A stretch of 64,000 nucleotides of DNA from a bacterium (GCA_024231905.1 JAAEQC010000142.1:124001-188000); one strand, 5' to 3'. Shown: positions 25,879 through 35,253, numbered from the stretch's first letter. Notes: generated from the sequence alone by a model not told the origin. Numbers and translations are program-made.

Positions 25879-27161
25879 GATCCACGGTCCAGGGGCTGGG
25901 ACCACCGCTTCTCATCGGTGCCTGGCTGGGGTTGTTCCCCGCTATCGCCGCCGCCGCCCTCGGCGGCGGCTGGTTCGTCGAGACGGCCACCGGCGTCGAC
26001 GCCACCTCCCACACCTACCACCTGGCCGTGGACGATACGACGGAGACCCTGACCGAATTCATGGTCCAGGCCGCGATCGAGGGCCGCTCGGCCCGCCGGG
26101 CCCGCCACCGCTGGCGCCTGCGGGGCGAAGCCTCGGCCGGGACCGAGCTCTTCCGGCAGGGCCTGGACGCCGAGTACCGCTACCTGGACGCCGCCGGTGT
26201 TTCCCGCTGGCGCCTGGACGGTCTGTTCGCGGCGCGCCAGTACCGGCAGGACACGGACTACTCTTACAACAGCGACAACGCCGAGGGCCGCGGCGAGGTG
26301 CGTGCGGCGCCCCTGGCCGGAGGCCGCGCCCTGCTGGAATTGCGGGGCTGGAGCGGCTTCCGGCAGTACGCGTTGCCGTCGGAACTCGAGGTGAATGACC
26401 GGGAGTGGGGCGGCGGCGCCTATGTGAAATCAGCGGGCGGCGGCCCGGGCTGGAGCATGGGGTTGCGGGCTTCGAAACGAACCTATCCCGACTCCACGGT
26501 CATCGACCGCGACCAGGTGGGTGTCGACCTGGCTCTGGATACCCAGAATTTCGATGGCGGCGGATTGAGCGTCTTCCATCGCTCCCAGCGCCGGACCATC
26601 GCCGACGAGACGGTCCGGCCCTCGGCCTGGAGCCACTGGACCGACGTCCACGTGGGCGTGCCCGCCGGTTCCGGCGAGGTGGCGTTCGAAGTGCGGAACG
26701 AGGTCTGGTCCTACGACCGGGAAACGAGCGTGTGGTTCGACTCCTGGCGCCTGGACGGCTACGTGGGTTATCGCGGCGGCGACATCTTGACCGTGGGTTG
26801 GCTGGCCGGTCTCGCCGCCTCCCGTTTCGACGCGGGGGACGAGCCCGACACCTACCGCCAGTACGGCGTGCGCGCGGGTCTCGAATCCTACGGCAAGTCC
26901 GTGAGCGGGACACTCACGGTGGAGGTGGGCCGGCGCACCTACCAGGACGGCGCCGTCGACATCGATCTGGGCACGGAGGTCGAGTCCCTCCAGCTCTACA
27001 GCGATTTCACCTACTGGAAGATCTGGCTCCTGGGCGAGTGGGCCATCCGCAAGAACCTGGCCCTGGAAGCGCTGGCCAGTTGGACCCCCGAGGACCACGC
27101 GGAGCAGGCGGACGACTCGGCCCTCGGCTTCGCCAACCTGCGCCTGGTGTGGCGTCCCTGA
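25875..27161 (+). CDS. Putative outer-membrane beta-barrel protein
   Basis: The 428-residue precursor has a signal peptide ending in AIAAA, followed by alternating short amphipathic strands rich in Tyr, Trp and Gly. The last strand, FANLRLVWRP, has aromatics but ends in proline rather than the usual terminal Phe or Trp. It has no plug or TonB box. The TTG start at 25875 overlaps the stop of the helical protein by 4 bp (TTGA), so the two are made together, probably as parts of one envelope structure. The barrel family is not recognised. The sigma54 promoter at 24762 should control it. Confidence 0.75.
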   Translation: MRSTVQGLGPPLLIGAWLGLFPAIAAAALGGGWFVETATGVDATSHTYHLAVDDTTETLTEFMVQAAIEGRSARRARHRWRLRGEASAGTELFRQGLDAEYRYLDAAGVSRWRLDGLFAARQYRQDTDYSYNSDNAEGRGEVRAAPLAGGRALLELRGWSGFRQYALPSELEVNDREWGGGAYVKSAGGGPGWSMGLRASKRTYPDSTVIDRDQVGVDLALDTQNFDGGGLSVFHRSQRRTIADETVRPSAWSHWTDVHVGVPAGSGEVAFEVRNEVWSYDRETSVWFDSWRLDGYVGYRGGDILTVGWLAGLAASRFDAGDEPDTYRQYGVRAGLESYGKSVSGTLTVEVGRRTYQDGAVDIDLGTEVESLQLYSDFTYWKIWLLGEWAIRKNLALEALASWTPEDHAEQADDSALGFANLRLVWRP

Positions 27162-27173
27162 CCTGACCGGTTC

Positions 27174-27201
27174 TTGCCAAGCGGAACAGCGGTGTTATCA
27201 T
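27174..27201 (+). promoter_or_regulatory. Candidate promoter of the methyltransferase gene
   Basis: TTGCCA (27174-27179) and TATCAT (27196-27201) are separated by 16 bp. The expected start of transcription is about 26 bases before the TTG codon at 27234. Confidence 0.45.
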
Positions 27202-27233
27202 GCGCCGGCACCCGTGCTCAACCGGAGGTCCCC

Positions 27234-28046
27234 TTGCCGGCCCTGCAATTCGTCCGCGACACCCTGCTGAATCCGCGCTCCCCGGCGTGTGCCTGGCGGC
27301 ATCCGTTCATGGCCGGACGGCTGTTCGGGGCGGCGTTGGAGAACGCCTTCCTGGGCGTCACAACGGCCTTGGCGACGGGCGGTTCCCGCGCCTGCCCCGT
27401 GTGTGGGTGGCGGGGCTTCCGCATGCGGAACTTCCTGTCCGGGGACGAGGTCATCCGCCACTGCATCTGCCCCGAATGCGGATCCTTCGACCGGCACCGG
27501 TTGCTGGTGCAGGGAGTTCGCAAGGAACTGGCCGGACGCCACGGCTGGTCCCCTTCGGTGATGGTGGGATTCTCCCTTTCAACGGCAGTCCGCTACGTCC
27601 TCGAACACGAGGGACTCGCCCGTTGCTTCCGCAGCGATATCGATGCGGGCGTGCACCGCTTCTCTCCCGACTTCACGGCTGATCTACGTTGCGCTCCCCT
27701 GGCCTCCGACGCGGTGGACTGGATCTTCTGCAGCCATGTCCTGGAACACATCGCCGAGCTGGAGGACTGTGTGGACGAGCTGCTGAGAGTGCTCAAGCCG
27801 GGCGGGTCGGCCTGGATCCAGGTGCCCTTCGAACCGGGTCTGGCCCACAGCCACCGCATTCCCATCGATCCCCACCGGGCCCATGCCCACGCCTGGCAGT
27901 TCGCTCCGGATTTCGGCCTCCTGCTGGAACGGCCGGGCTGGACGGTCCAGGAGTTCATCGCCGAGGACGTGCTGCCGCGGGCCGATCTCCACCGCTACTC
28001 GGTCGATCCCCGGGAACGGTTCTGGCTGGCCACCAAGGACGCTTGA
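27234..28046 (+). CDS. Zinc-ribbon class I SAM-dependent methyltransferase
   Basis: This 270-residue protein carries a four-cysteine zinc ribbon (CPVCG at about 57-61 and CPECGSFDRHR at about 81-91), then a Rossmann methyltransferase domain. The type-11 methyltransferase core is DAVDWIFCSHVLEHI then LLRVLKPGG. The glycine-rich SAM loop is poorly conserved (VMVGFSLSTAV), which is unusual. The start is TTG at 27234, five bases after GGAGG; the frame is open upstream but lacks a ribosome site. Relatives with this ribbon often sit among glycan genes. The substrate is unknown. Confidence 0.8.
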   Translation: MPALQFVRDTLLNPRSPACAWRHPFMAGRLFGAALENAFLGVTTALATGGSRACPVCGWRGFRMRNFLSGDEVIRHCICPECGSFDRHRLLVQGVRKELAGRHGWSPSVMVGFSLSTAVRYVLEHEGLARCFRSDIDAGVHRFSPDFTADLRCAPLASDAVDWIFCSHVLEHIAELEDCVDELLRVLKPGGSAWIQVPFEPGLAHSHRIPIDPHRAHAHAWQFAPDFGLLLERPGWTVQEFIAEDVLPRADLHRYSVDPRERFWLATKDA

Positions 28047-28137
28047 ACCCCTTCGGATAAAGGCAACCCGTAGCCGGCCGATATACGGCCTGGGGCCGCG
28101 TCCTGTGGCCCTGCGACACCGTCACGGGAGTAGCAGC

Positions 28138-29631
28138 GTGTCTTCGGCCGACGTCTTCGCACAGATCGAACGCATGGGCGAACTGCCCTCCCTGCCGCGC
28201 ACCCTGCTGGAAATCCAACGGGTGGCCAGCGACGACCGTTCCAGTGCCGACGACCTGGCCGCCTGCATTCTGCGCGACCAGGCCCTCACCGTGCGCGTCC
28301 TGAAGGTGGTCAACAGCGCCATGTACCGGGGGGGGGAGATCGAGGAGACCCGGTCCGTGCGCCGGGCCGTCATCCGGCTCGGCTTCGATCCCGTGCGCAA
28401 GCTGGCCTTGGGCCTGTCGGTTTTCGATATGATGAGCAAGCTGTCCCGGTCGCCATGGCTGGCGGAGCTCGGGCGCCATTCCCTGATCACCGCCGGGTTC
28501 GCCCGGGCCCTGGCCGCGGCCACGCCGGGTCTCGATCCGGAAGAGGCCTTCGTGGCCGCGCTGATCCACGACGTGGGCAAGATCGTTCTGCTGGAATGCT
28601 CGCCGGCTGCCCTGGACCGGGTGCTGGCCGACGCGGCGGCAGGCGTCGATCCGCTGGCGGCCGAGCGCCGCCACTTCGGCCTCACCCACGACCGGGCGGG
28701 GCGCCGTCTGGCCGTGCGCTGGGGCCTGCCCTTCGACCTGCAGACCGTCATCGGCGACCACCACGACATCGACCCCTTGCGGCCGCCGCGCAAGCTGGCG
28801 CCGGAACTGGCTGTCATCGTCTTCGCCGACGCGCTGGCCAAGCTGGCCTGCGGCGACGGCGATACCGAGACCGAGCCGGCGGTTCTACGGCAGGCCGGGC
28901 GGACCCTGAAGCTCCCGGCCTCCCGGCTGGACGATATCCGTGGCGAGGCCGTGGCCCAGATCCGGGAGCTGTCGTCCCTGGTGGGCATCGACGCGGGCGA
29001 ACTGCGGGATTACGCCGGGCTGGTCAACGTGGACGGCGGCGTGCTCGTGGCGCCGCTGCGCATGTCGGCCGAGGAGATGGCCGAGCGCACGGCGCGGCAG
29101 CTGGAGCTCTACCAGGAGGTGGGGCGGGGACTGGCCGCGGGACGTCCGGCGACCGAGCTCCTGCAGACCATCCTCGAGGGCGCCGTCGAGGTCCTCGGTT
29201 TCGAACGGGTGATCCTGCTGGACGTGGACCGCGACGCACGCGAGCTCCGGCCCCGCTGCTGGGCCGGCATCGACGCCGGGGACCTGGCCCCACGATTGAA
29301 TCTGCCCCTGGTCCGCGCCACCGGCGCGCTGGCTCTGGCCGTCCTCGAGCAGAGATCCTTCCACGTGCCCATGGCCGACAGCGAGGCCTACGACGGTCTG
29401 GTCGGGCAGGAGCTGCTGCAGGCGGCCCGCTGCGCCGGGTTCGCCGTGGCGCCGATCCAGACCGCCGCGGGTTACGTGGCGGTCATCTACGCCGACGGCG
29501 GACCGAACGCGGAGGACGTGGTCGCCGAGCAGGCCACCGAACTGGCGGGGCTGGCACTGCAGGCCGGACTCGTTATGGGCGCGGGCCGGGCGGCGACGAG
29601 TCCCGCGTCCGAATCCGAGCTCGTCCGCTGA
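28138..29631 (+). CDS. HDOD-GAF signalling protein
   Basis: This 497-residue cytosolic protein has an N-terminal HDOD domain (about 5-210) with LPSLPRTLLEI, VLKVVNSAMY and a preserved ALIHDVGKI. A linker and a GAF-type sensor domain (about 320-490) follow. HDOD proteins usually lack catalysis and link signals to motility, virulence or DNA metabolism; here HD and the following residues are intact. The start is GTG at 28138, seven bases after GGAG. A run of nine G at 28328-28336 lies in codons for Arg-Gly-Gly, a slippage-prone site. It stands alone between the methyltransferase and proS. Confidence 0.85.
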   Translation: MSSADVFAQIERMGELPSLPRTLLEIQRVASDDRSSADDLAACILRDQALTVRVLKVVNSAMYRGGEIEETRSVRRAVIRLGFDPVRKLALGLSVFDMMSKLSRSPWLAELGRHSLITAGFARALAAATPGLDPEEAFVAALIHDVGKIVLLECSPAALDRVLADAAAGVDPLAAERRHFGLTHDRAGRRLAVRWGLPFDLQTVIGDHHDIDPLRPPRKLAPELAVIVFADALAKLACGDGDTETEPAVLRQAGRTLKLPASRLDDIRGEAVAQIRELSSLVGIDAGELRDYAGLVNVDGGVLVAPLRMSAEEMAERTARQLELYQEVGRGLAAGRPATELLQTILEGAVEVLGFERVILLDVDRDARELRPRCWAGIDAGDLAPRLNLPLVRATGALALAVLEQRSFHVPMADSEAYDGLVGQELLQAARCAGFAVAPIQTAAGYVAVIYADGGPNAEDVVAEQATELAGLALQAGLVMGAGRAATSPASESELVR

Positions 29632-29655
29632 CTGCCGCCGGCCGCCGCGGGAACC

Positions 29656-29684
29656 TTTCTTCGATCCGCTGTTCGTGTTATCTT
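29656..29684 (+). promoter_or_regulatory. Weak candidate promoter of proS
   Basis: TATCTT (29679-29684) is a fair -10 match. TTTCTT lies 17 bp upstream but is a poor -35. Similar TATCTT or TATATT hexamers precede other genes in the window. Confidence 0.3.
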
Positions 29685-29752
29685 GCCCGCTCGTGTTCAA
29701 CGCGCCGGCCCGTCGCCGGCGTCCCCCACGACCCGACAGGGAAGGATTCGGC

Positions 29753-31234
29753 ATGGCCGAGATCACCAAGCGCTCCGACGACTACAGCCGCTGGTACCAG
29801 GACGTCATCGCCGCCGCGGAGCTGGCCGAGAACAGTCCCGTCCGTGGCTGCATGGTCATCCGTCCCAACGGCTACGCCATCTGGGAGAACATCCAGCGCA
29901 CCCTGGACGACAAGTTCAAGGAGCTTGGCCACGTCAACGCCTACTTCCCGCTCCTCATCCCCAAGAGCTTCCTGGCCAAGGAAGCCGAGCACGTGGAGGG
30001 CTTCGCCAAGGAGTGCGCCATCGTCACGCACCACCGGCTGAAGCAGGTCACCGTGGACGGCAAGACCACCGTGGTGCCCGACCCGGATTCGAAGCTGGAG
30101 GAGGAGTACATCATCCGCCCCACCAGCGAGACCGTCATCTGGGACGCGTACCGCAAGTGGATCCAGAGCTACCGCGACCTGCCGCTCCTCATCAACCAGT
30201 GGGCCAACGTCATGCGCTGGGAGATGCGCACGCGCATGTTCCTGCGGACCACCGAGTTCCTGTGGCAGGAAGGCCACACGGCCCACGCCACCGCCGAGGA
30301 GGGTCGCGCCGAGACCTTGCAGATGCTCGAGGCCTATCGCTGGTTCGCCGAGGAGATCCTGGCCATTCCGGTCCTACCCGGACCGAAAACCGAGAACGAG
30401 CGCTTCGCCGGCGCCGTGGAGACCTTCTCCATCGAGGCCATGATGCAGGACAACAAGGCCCTGCAGGCGGCCACCAGCCACGATCTGGGCCAGAACTTCG
30501 CCAAGGCCTTCGACGTGAAGTACCAGGACGCCGAGGGCAAGGTGGAGCACGTCTGGGCCACGAGTTGGGGCATGTCCACGCGCATCATGGGCGCTCTGAT
30601 CATGGCCCATAGCGACGACAACGGCCTGGTGCTGCCGCCGCGCATCGCGCCCACCAAGGCGGTCATCGTCCCCATCTGGAAGAACGACGAGGAGATGGCC
30701 CAGATGTGCGAGGCGGCTCGCGATCTGGCGGCCAAGCTCTCGCCCGTGGTGGGCACCGTCCACGTGGACGACCGGGACAAGATGCGTCCGGGCTGGAAGT
30801 ACGGCGAGTGGGAGCGCAAGGGCGTGCCCGTGCGTCTGGAGCTGGGTCCCCGGGATCTGGCCGGCCAGCAGGTCATGATGGCCGCCCGCCACGATCGCAA
30901 GAAGCAGCCGGTGGGCTTTGCGGTCCTGGCCGATGCCGTGCAGGCGGAGCTGGAGCGGATCCAGACGGACCTCTACGACGCCGCCATCACGCGTCGTCGG
31001 GAGAACACCCATGTCGTCGACTCGTGGGACGCGTTCACGGACCTCTACACCAAGGGTGACGGCGGCTTCGCCCTGGCCCACTGGTGCGGTGGCGGGGATT
31101 GCGAGGAAGCGATCCAGCAGAAGACCAAGGTCACCATCCGCAACATGCCCTTCGAGCGGGACGAGACTCCGGGCGAATGCGTGCACTGCGGGAAGCCGAG
31201 CATCGGGCGGGTGGTCTTCGCGCAAGCGTACTAG
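29753..31234 (+). CDS. proS: Prolyl-tRNA synthetase, archaeal/eukaryotic type
   Basis: The enzyme charges tRNA-Pro. The 493-residue length, the lack of the bacterial editing insertion, and the C-terminal zinc-binding extension (CGGGDC then CVHCGK) identify the archaeal/eukaryotic type. Class II motifs are visible: IIRPTSETVIWDAYRKWI, MRTRMFLRTTEFLWQEGHTA, and the anticodon-binding domain from about residue 290 with PTKAVIVPIW. The start is ATG at 29753, seven bases after GGGAAGG. It is a single gene between an HDOD protein and a membrane protein. A bacterium with this type, as in several FCB and other lineages, may encode no second ProRS. Confidence 0.96.
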   Translation: MAEITKRSDDYSRWYQDVIAAAELAENSPVRGCMVIRPNGYAIWENIQRTLDDKFKELGHVNAYFPLLIPKSFLAKEAEHVEGFAKECAIVTHHRLKQVTVDGKTTVVPDPDSKLEEEYIIRPTSETVIWDAYRKWIQSYRDLPLLINQWANVMRWEMRTRMFLRTTEFLWQEGHTAHATAEEGRAETLQMLEAYRWFAEEILAIPVLPGPKTENERFAGAVETFSIEAMMQDNKALQAATSHDLGQNFAKAFDVKYQDAEGKVEHVWATSWGMSTRIMGALIMAHSDDNGLVLPPRIAPTKAVIVPIWKNDEEMAQMCEAARDLAAKLSPVVGTVHVDDRDKMRPGWKYGEWERKGVPVRLELGPRDLAGQQVMMAARHDRKKQPVGFAVLADAVQAELERIQTDLYDAAITRRRENTHVVDSWDAFTDLYTKGDGGFALAHWCGGGDCEEAIQQKTKVTIRNMPFERDETPGECVHCGKPSIGRVVFAQAY

Positions 31235-31278
31235 TCGCGCGGTTGCGTACACGCGGAGCCGTGAGCTAAGCTGCGAAC

Positions 31279-31308
31279 CGGGCCGGCGCCGAACCGGGCG
31301 CCGGCCCG
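31279..31308 (+). terminator. Hairpin after proS
   Basis: A perfect 12-bp G/C stem (31279-31290 with 31297-31308) closes a 6-base loop, but no T-run follows. It could still slow or end transcription before the gene at 31339. Confidence 0.45.
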
Positions 31309-31338
31309 TCGCGTATCCGCACCGCAGGAGAGGTCCCG

Positions 31339-32601
31339 TTGACCATGGACGTTTCCGACCGCCTCGCCGCGCGCCTCTCCTGGCTGCTGGTGATCGGTGT
31401 GCCCGCGCTGGCGCTCCTCCTGGGGCACGGGGCGTTGCAGACGCCGGACGGTCTCTCCTACCTCGGTGACGTGCGCGACGGTGTGGATCTCGTGCATCCC
31501 CATCATGCTCTCTACGGATTGCTGCTCGCGGCCGCCGCCGGTGTCCTGTCGCCCCTGGGCGTTGGGCCGCTGGCCGCGGGGCAGGTTTTAGGTGCCGTCA
31601 CCACGGGGCTCGTCCTGGCGGCGGGTCTGCAATTCGCGTGGCGCCGGCTCGATCCGCGCAGCGCCTTGTTGGCCGTGGCTCTGCTGGCGGGGCTGCGGGG
31701 ATTCCCCGTCCATACGGTTCGCCTCGAGGTCTATCTGACGCTGATGGCGGCGGGAGCCTGGTTGTGCGCGGTCTGCACATCCGATCGACCGGGGACGCTC
31801 CGGCGGACGGCGGCGATCGGCACCCTGCTGGCCACGGCCGCACTTGCCCACCAGATGGGCGCCCTGCTCGCCGTGCCCGTGCTGGTGACGCCCTGGGCGG
31901 GCTGGCGGCTCCGCCTGGCGGCTGTCGGGGGCGCCGGTGCCTTGGCTCTGGCCGGCTACGGGGCCGGATTCGCCTGGGGCCAGCCCAGCGGAGCGGAAGA
32001 CGGCTTCGTCTCGTGGCTCATCACCTACGCCCAGGCGCCCGTGGACGACTGGGGTACTTTCGGTCACTGGGATCTCGCGGGGCTGGCCGCTCTCTTCGGC
32101 AACATCGGACGGATGATGGCGCCAGTGCCCGCGGGCTGGGGTTGGTTGGCGGCGCTCGGTGTCGGTCTCGGTACCCTGGCCCTGGTCGTGACCGGGTGGC
32201 GCCGTGCGCGCGGCACCGGGGACGCTCAGGCCCTGCGCTTCCTGCTGGTCTGGCTCGCGGTGCAACTGGTCTTCGTGCTGTGGTGGTTGCCCCTGGACAC
32301 GGACTTCGCCGTGCCGTCCCTGTGGCCCCTGTGGGCGCTGGGGATCGTGGCGGTCCGGGGCCTGGACCGGCGGCGGTCGGGAGTGGTGCTGGCGGGAGTG
32401 GCCGCGCTCCTGCTCGTGGTAAACCTGGGCCTGGGATTGCCCCGGCTGGTCCGACAGGGAGAGGCCGAGCGGGTGCGGGCCATGGCTTACGATCTGGCCG
32501 AGCCGATTCCCGACGACTACAGCCTCCGGCAGCATCTGCGGTGGTACCGACAGGTGGATCTGCCGGCGCCGGAAGAAGCGATGGCGCCGACGTCCCCCTG
32601 A
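31339..32601 (+). CDS. Polytopic membrane protein, GT-C-like
   Basis: This 420-residue protein has about ten hydrophobic segments. An N-terminal loop with QTPDGLSYLGDVRDGVDLVHPHH recalls the first periplasmic loop of GT-C glycosyltransferases, where acidic residues bind the lipid-linked donor. A short soluble tail follows the last helix. I could not place it in a named family. The start is TTG at 31339 or ATG at 31345, both just after AGGAGAGG. It runs convergent to the barrel gene ending at 32641 with no obvious terminator between. Confidence 0.65.
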   Translation: MTMDVSDRLAARLSWLLVIGVPALALLLGHGALQTPDGLSYLGDVRDGVDLVHPHHALYGLLLAAAAGVLSPLGVGPLAAGQVLGAVTTGLVLAAGLQFAWRRLDPRSALLAVALLAGLRGFPVHTVRLEVYLTLMAAGAWLCAVCTSDRPGTLRRTAAIGTLLATAALAHQMGALLAVPVLVTPWAGWRLRLAAVGGAGALALAGYGAGFAWGQPSGAEDGFVSWLITYAQAPVDDWGTFGHWDLAGLAALFGNIGRMMAPVPAGWGWLAALGVGLGTLALVVTGWRRARGTGDAQALRFLLVWLAVQLVFVLWWLPLDTDFAVPSLWPLWALGIVAVRGLDRRRSGVVLAGVAALLLVVNLGLGLPRLVRQGEAERVRAMAYDLAEPIPDDYSLRQHLRWYRQVDLPAPEEAMAPTSP

Positions 32602-32640
32602 TTCGCCGGCGCCGCGCTGGTGGTACGAACTAGCCGCGGC

Positions 32641-34842
32641 CTACGGCGTCCACGCATACCCGATCTTGGCGAACACCGTCCGGTCCGTCTGCTCCGGATC
32701 CTGGCCGTCCTGGCCGTAGTAGTTGTCCGCATAGCCCAGGAACAGCACCGTCCGCGGGTTCAGCTTGTACGAGAAGAGCAGCTGGCTGAGCAGCGAGGTC
32801 TCGTCCACGCCCGCATTCGCCGAGTAGACGGCGGCGTTGCGGTCGTAGATCGCCCGCTGGAGGATGGCCCGCACGAAGGCCCGGCGGTTGATCTGGTACA
32901 CCAGGCGGGCCTCGGTGACGTTGGCCGTGTAGAGCCGGCCGTCGTCCACGTCCAGCTTCTCGAAGATGTGGGACATCTCGGCGCGCAGGTGGCGGCCCAG
33001 CTTGAGCTCGGCCGAGGGGACGAGCCGGATCCGGTCGGCGGGCCGGGTGTGGGCGTAGTCGACGGTCTCGCCCAGGACCACGCTCAACCCGAATACCGTG
33101 CGTCCGGTGGGGCTGAAGGACGACGAGAGCTGGTAGTGGCGGACGTCGAACTCGCGGCCATTGAATGTGCGGTCGCCGAAGGTGAGCCGCACCGTGGCCC
33201 AGGACTGCATGAGTCCGGCGTAGTTGAGCCAGGTGTTGAACATGCGGTGCAGCACGGGTCCGCCGTCCAGCTTCTCGTTCAGCTCGTAGCCCATGTTCAC
33301 CGACAGCTGGTTCCACCAGTGGTCCGAGGTGTTGAGCCAGGCGTATTCGGCGCCGCCTTCCACCTGGTAGAAGCCCACCTGGGGGATGAAGCCGAGATCC
33401 GAGCGGAAGTCCGTGCCCAGGCGTCGGTAGAGGAAGTAGGCGTCCAGGTTGCGAGTGTCGCGCCAGTAGAGCAGTTCCTCGGCGCCGCCGTCGAAGGCGC
33501 CCGTGGCCTGGCCGTGGGCGACGGCCGTGGCGTCTTCGTAGCGCGTATCGGAGCGTACGACCTGGAAGCTGATCTGGTCCTGCCTGGTGAGGCGGATGTC
33601 GCCGTCGATACCGCCCACGCTGTTGCGGTAGCCGCCCTCGGCGCGGCGGTCGGTCAGCAGCAGGCCCAGGGTGGAGGAACGGCCGATGTCGTGACGGTAG
33701 CGGGCCACAGCGCCGGTGGAGCGCACGTCCCGGGAGGATAGCTGGGTGCCCTCGGCGTGGGGGAAGACGAAGTTGGTGACATCGTCGCGCACCACGAAGG
33801 CGCCGATGGCGCTGGAACCCTCCTTGCCGGCCACCTTGGCGCCCCAGCGGGGGTCGGCCAGAGAGCGTGTGTGGACCGTGCGCAGTCGCGTGGAGAAGAA
33901 CTCGGCGTCCTCCACGAAGAAGGGCCGCGACTCGGGGTAGAAGAGGGCGAACTGGTTGTTGATCTCGAGCTGGGCCGCGTCGGCCTCCACCTGGGAGAAG
34001 TCGGGGTTCACCGTGGCGCTGGCCGTAAGGTTGGGGGTGAAGCCCCAGCGCCCGGTGACGCCCGGTTCGTAGGACTCGTCGGTGACCTTGGGGTCCGTGT
34101 TGCGCGTTTCGGTCACCACCGCCGACACGGTGGGCGTGATCTCCACGTTGTTACCGGGCGTGGCGCCGGCGAAGCCGACCAGGCTGTCCGACTGGCACAT
34201 GTAGCAGTTGTTGTCGCGCTCGCGGGGGAACAGGCCCAGGCGGTGGTCCACGTTGCGGGGGTAGCTGCGCACCACGTCGATGCCCCACACCTGGTCGCCG
34301 TCCACCCGGGGGAAGCGCAGGGAGCTGAAGGGGATGGCGAATTCCACCACGTACCCCTCGTCGTCGATCCGGCCGCCCGCGTTCCAGATGGCGTCCCAGG
34401 AGCCGCCGCCGCCCTGGTTGCTCTCGACGATGTCCGCCTGCACGCCCAGGGGGTTGACGAAGAAATCGAACTGCCGCCGGTTGTCGTTGAAGGTGTCGAC
34501 GACCAGGGCGCACCAGTCGTCGCCCCACAGGTCGTCGTGGTCCCGGTAGTTGGCCCGGATCCGGGTCGGGTCCGGGTCGTAGGCCCGGACGGCCGCCAGC
34601 AGATGGCTTTCGTTGTAGGCGAACCAGGCCACCGTGCGCACGGGCGGCGCCACGTTCTCGCCCGGGCTCACTTCGTAGTTCAGTTCGACGCTGACCGCCC
34701 GGCGCCAGAGGTCCTCGTCCATCCGGCCGTCCAGGTCGAGGGAGCCGTTCACCCGCGGTACGCGGTGGGTGTCGGCCACGGCGGGCAGGGCGAGTGCGAG
34801 CAGGATCAGCAGTAGAACGACGATGGCGCAGTGCCTGGGCAT
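32641..34842 (-). CDS. Outer-membrane protein with CBM9-like and DUF5916-type domains
   Basis: The 733-residue precursor has a signal peptide ending in AVAD. A CBM9-like sandwich follows (about 30-225) with VNGSLDLDGRMDEDLW and VVEFAIPFSSLRFP. A long DUF5916-type barrel (about 235-733) contains VNPDFSQVEADAAQLEINN and FPESRPFFVED-like segments and ends in FAKIGYAWTP. These proteins are common in Bacteroidota and relatives and are thought to act in surface carbohydrate handling, but none is well characterised. The start is ATG at 34842. The 590 bp upstream of it are discussed under the small ORF at 35079. Confidence 0.85.
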   Translation of the reverse strand: MPRHCAIVVLLLILLALALPAVADTHRVPRVNGSLDLDGRMDEDLWRRAVSVELNYEVSPGENVAPPVRTVAWFAYNESHLLAAVRAYDPDPTRIRANYRDHDDLWGDDWCALVVDTFNDNRRQFDFFVNPLGVQADIVESNQGGGGSWDAIWNAGGRIDDEGYVVEFAIPFSSLRFPRVDGDQVWGIDVVRSYPRNVDHRLGLFPRERDNNCYMCQSDSLVGFAGATPGNNVEITPTVSAVVTETRNTDPKVTDESYEPGVTGRWGFTPNLTASATVNPDFSQVEADAAQLEINNQFALFYPESRPFFVEDAEFFSTRLRTVHTRSLADPRWGAKVAGKEGSSAIGAFVVRDDVTNFVFPHAEGTQLSSRDVRSTGAVARYRHDIGRSSTLGLLLTDRRAEGGYRNSVGGIDGDIRLTRQDQISFQVVRSDTRYEDATAVAHGQATGAFDGGAEELLYWRDTRNLDAYFLYRRLGTDFRSDLGFIPQVGFYQVEGGAEYAWLNTSDHWWNQLSVNMGYELNEKLDGGPVLHRMFNTWLNYAGLMQSWATVRLTFGDRTFNGREFDVRHYQLSSSFSPTGRTVFGLSVVLGETVDYAHTRPADRIRLVPSAELKLGRHLRAEMSHIFEKLDVDDGRLYTANVTEARLVYQINRRAFVRAILQRAIYDRNAAVYSANAGVDETSLLSQLLFSYKLNPRTVLFLGYADNYYGQDGQDPEQTDRTVFAKIGYAWTP

Positions 34843-35078
34843 GACGACCTCCCGGCCTTGGCGGCGGATGAACGGTTCTCGGGTCGCGTCGGGGGACCGG
34901 ATTGCCTACGGTGGGGGCGGTGCGATGTTGCGCGTGGCCGGGCGTGAAACGAGATGAAGCCAGTATGTTTACGACGTTCCATCGGTTGATCGGTGGGGCG
35001 GTCGTCGGCGGGCAACCATCTGTCCCGACAGGTCGTCGAAAGAATGACACCAATCACATTTCAGGAGGGTGGTTCCCC

Positions 35079-35219
35079 ACGATCGAGCGACTGATCCGGT
35101 CCTGCGTTCTGTTCCTGCTCCTGGCGCCGCTGGGCGCTGCGGCTGAAGACGCGCCCCGCCTGGAGAACCCCGCGACGCCCGCCGACGGCGGAGTCACGAA
35201 ACCGGCCCTGGTGCGGTAG
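35079..35219 (+). CDS. Possible small exported peptide with non-standard start
   Basis: In frame after a perfect AGGAGG (35063-35068), the stretch IERLIRSCVLFLLLAPLGAA looks like a signal peptide, followed by about 25 residues (AEDAPRLENPATPADGG and a short tail) and a stop. No ATG, GTG or TTG is properly spaced; ACG at 35079 is the best placed codon, one base from ATG. An upstream ATG at 34965 is in frame but poorly sited. A real terminator follows at 35254, supporting a transcript here. This is the only gene-like signal in the 590 bp between 34843 and 35432. It may be a decayed gene. Confidence 0.3.
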   Translation, partial: TIERLIRSCVLFLLLAPLGAAAEDAPRLENPATPADGGVTKPALVR

Positions 35220-35253
35220 GTCGGGAGGCTTCCGGGTATCCACGGAGATTCGG

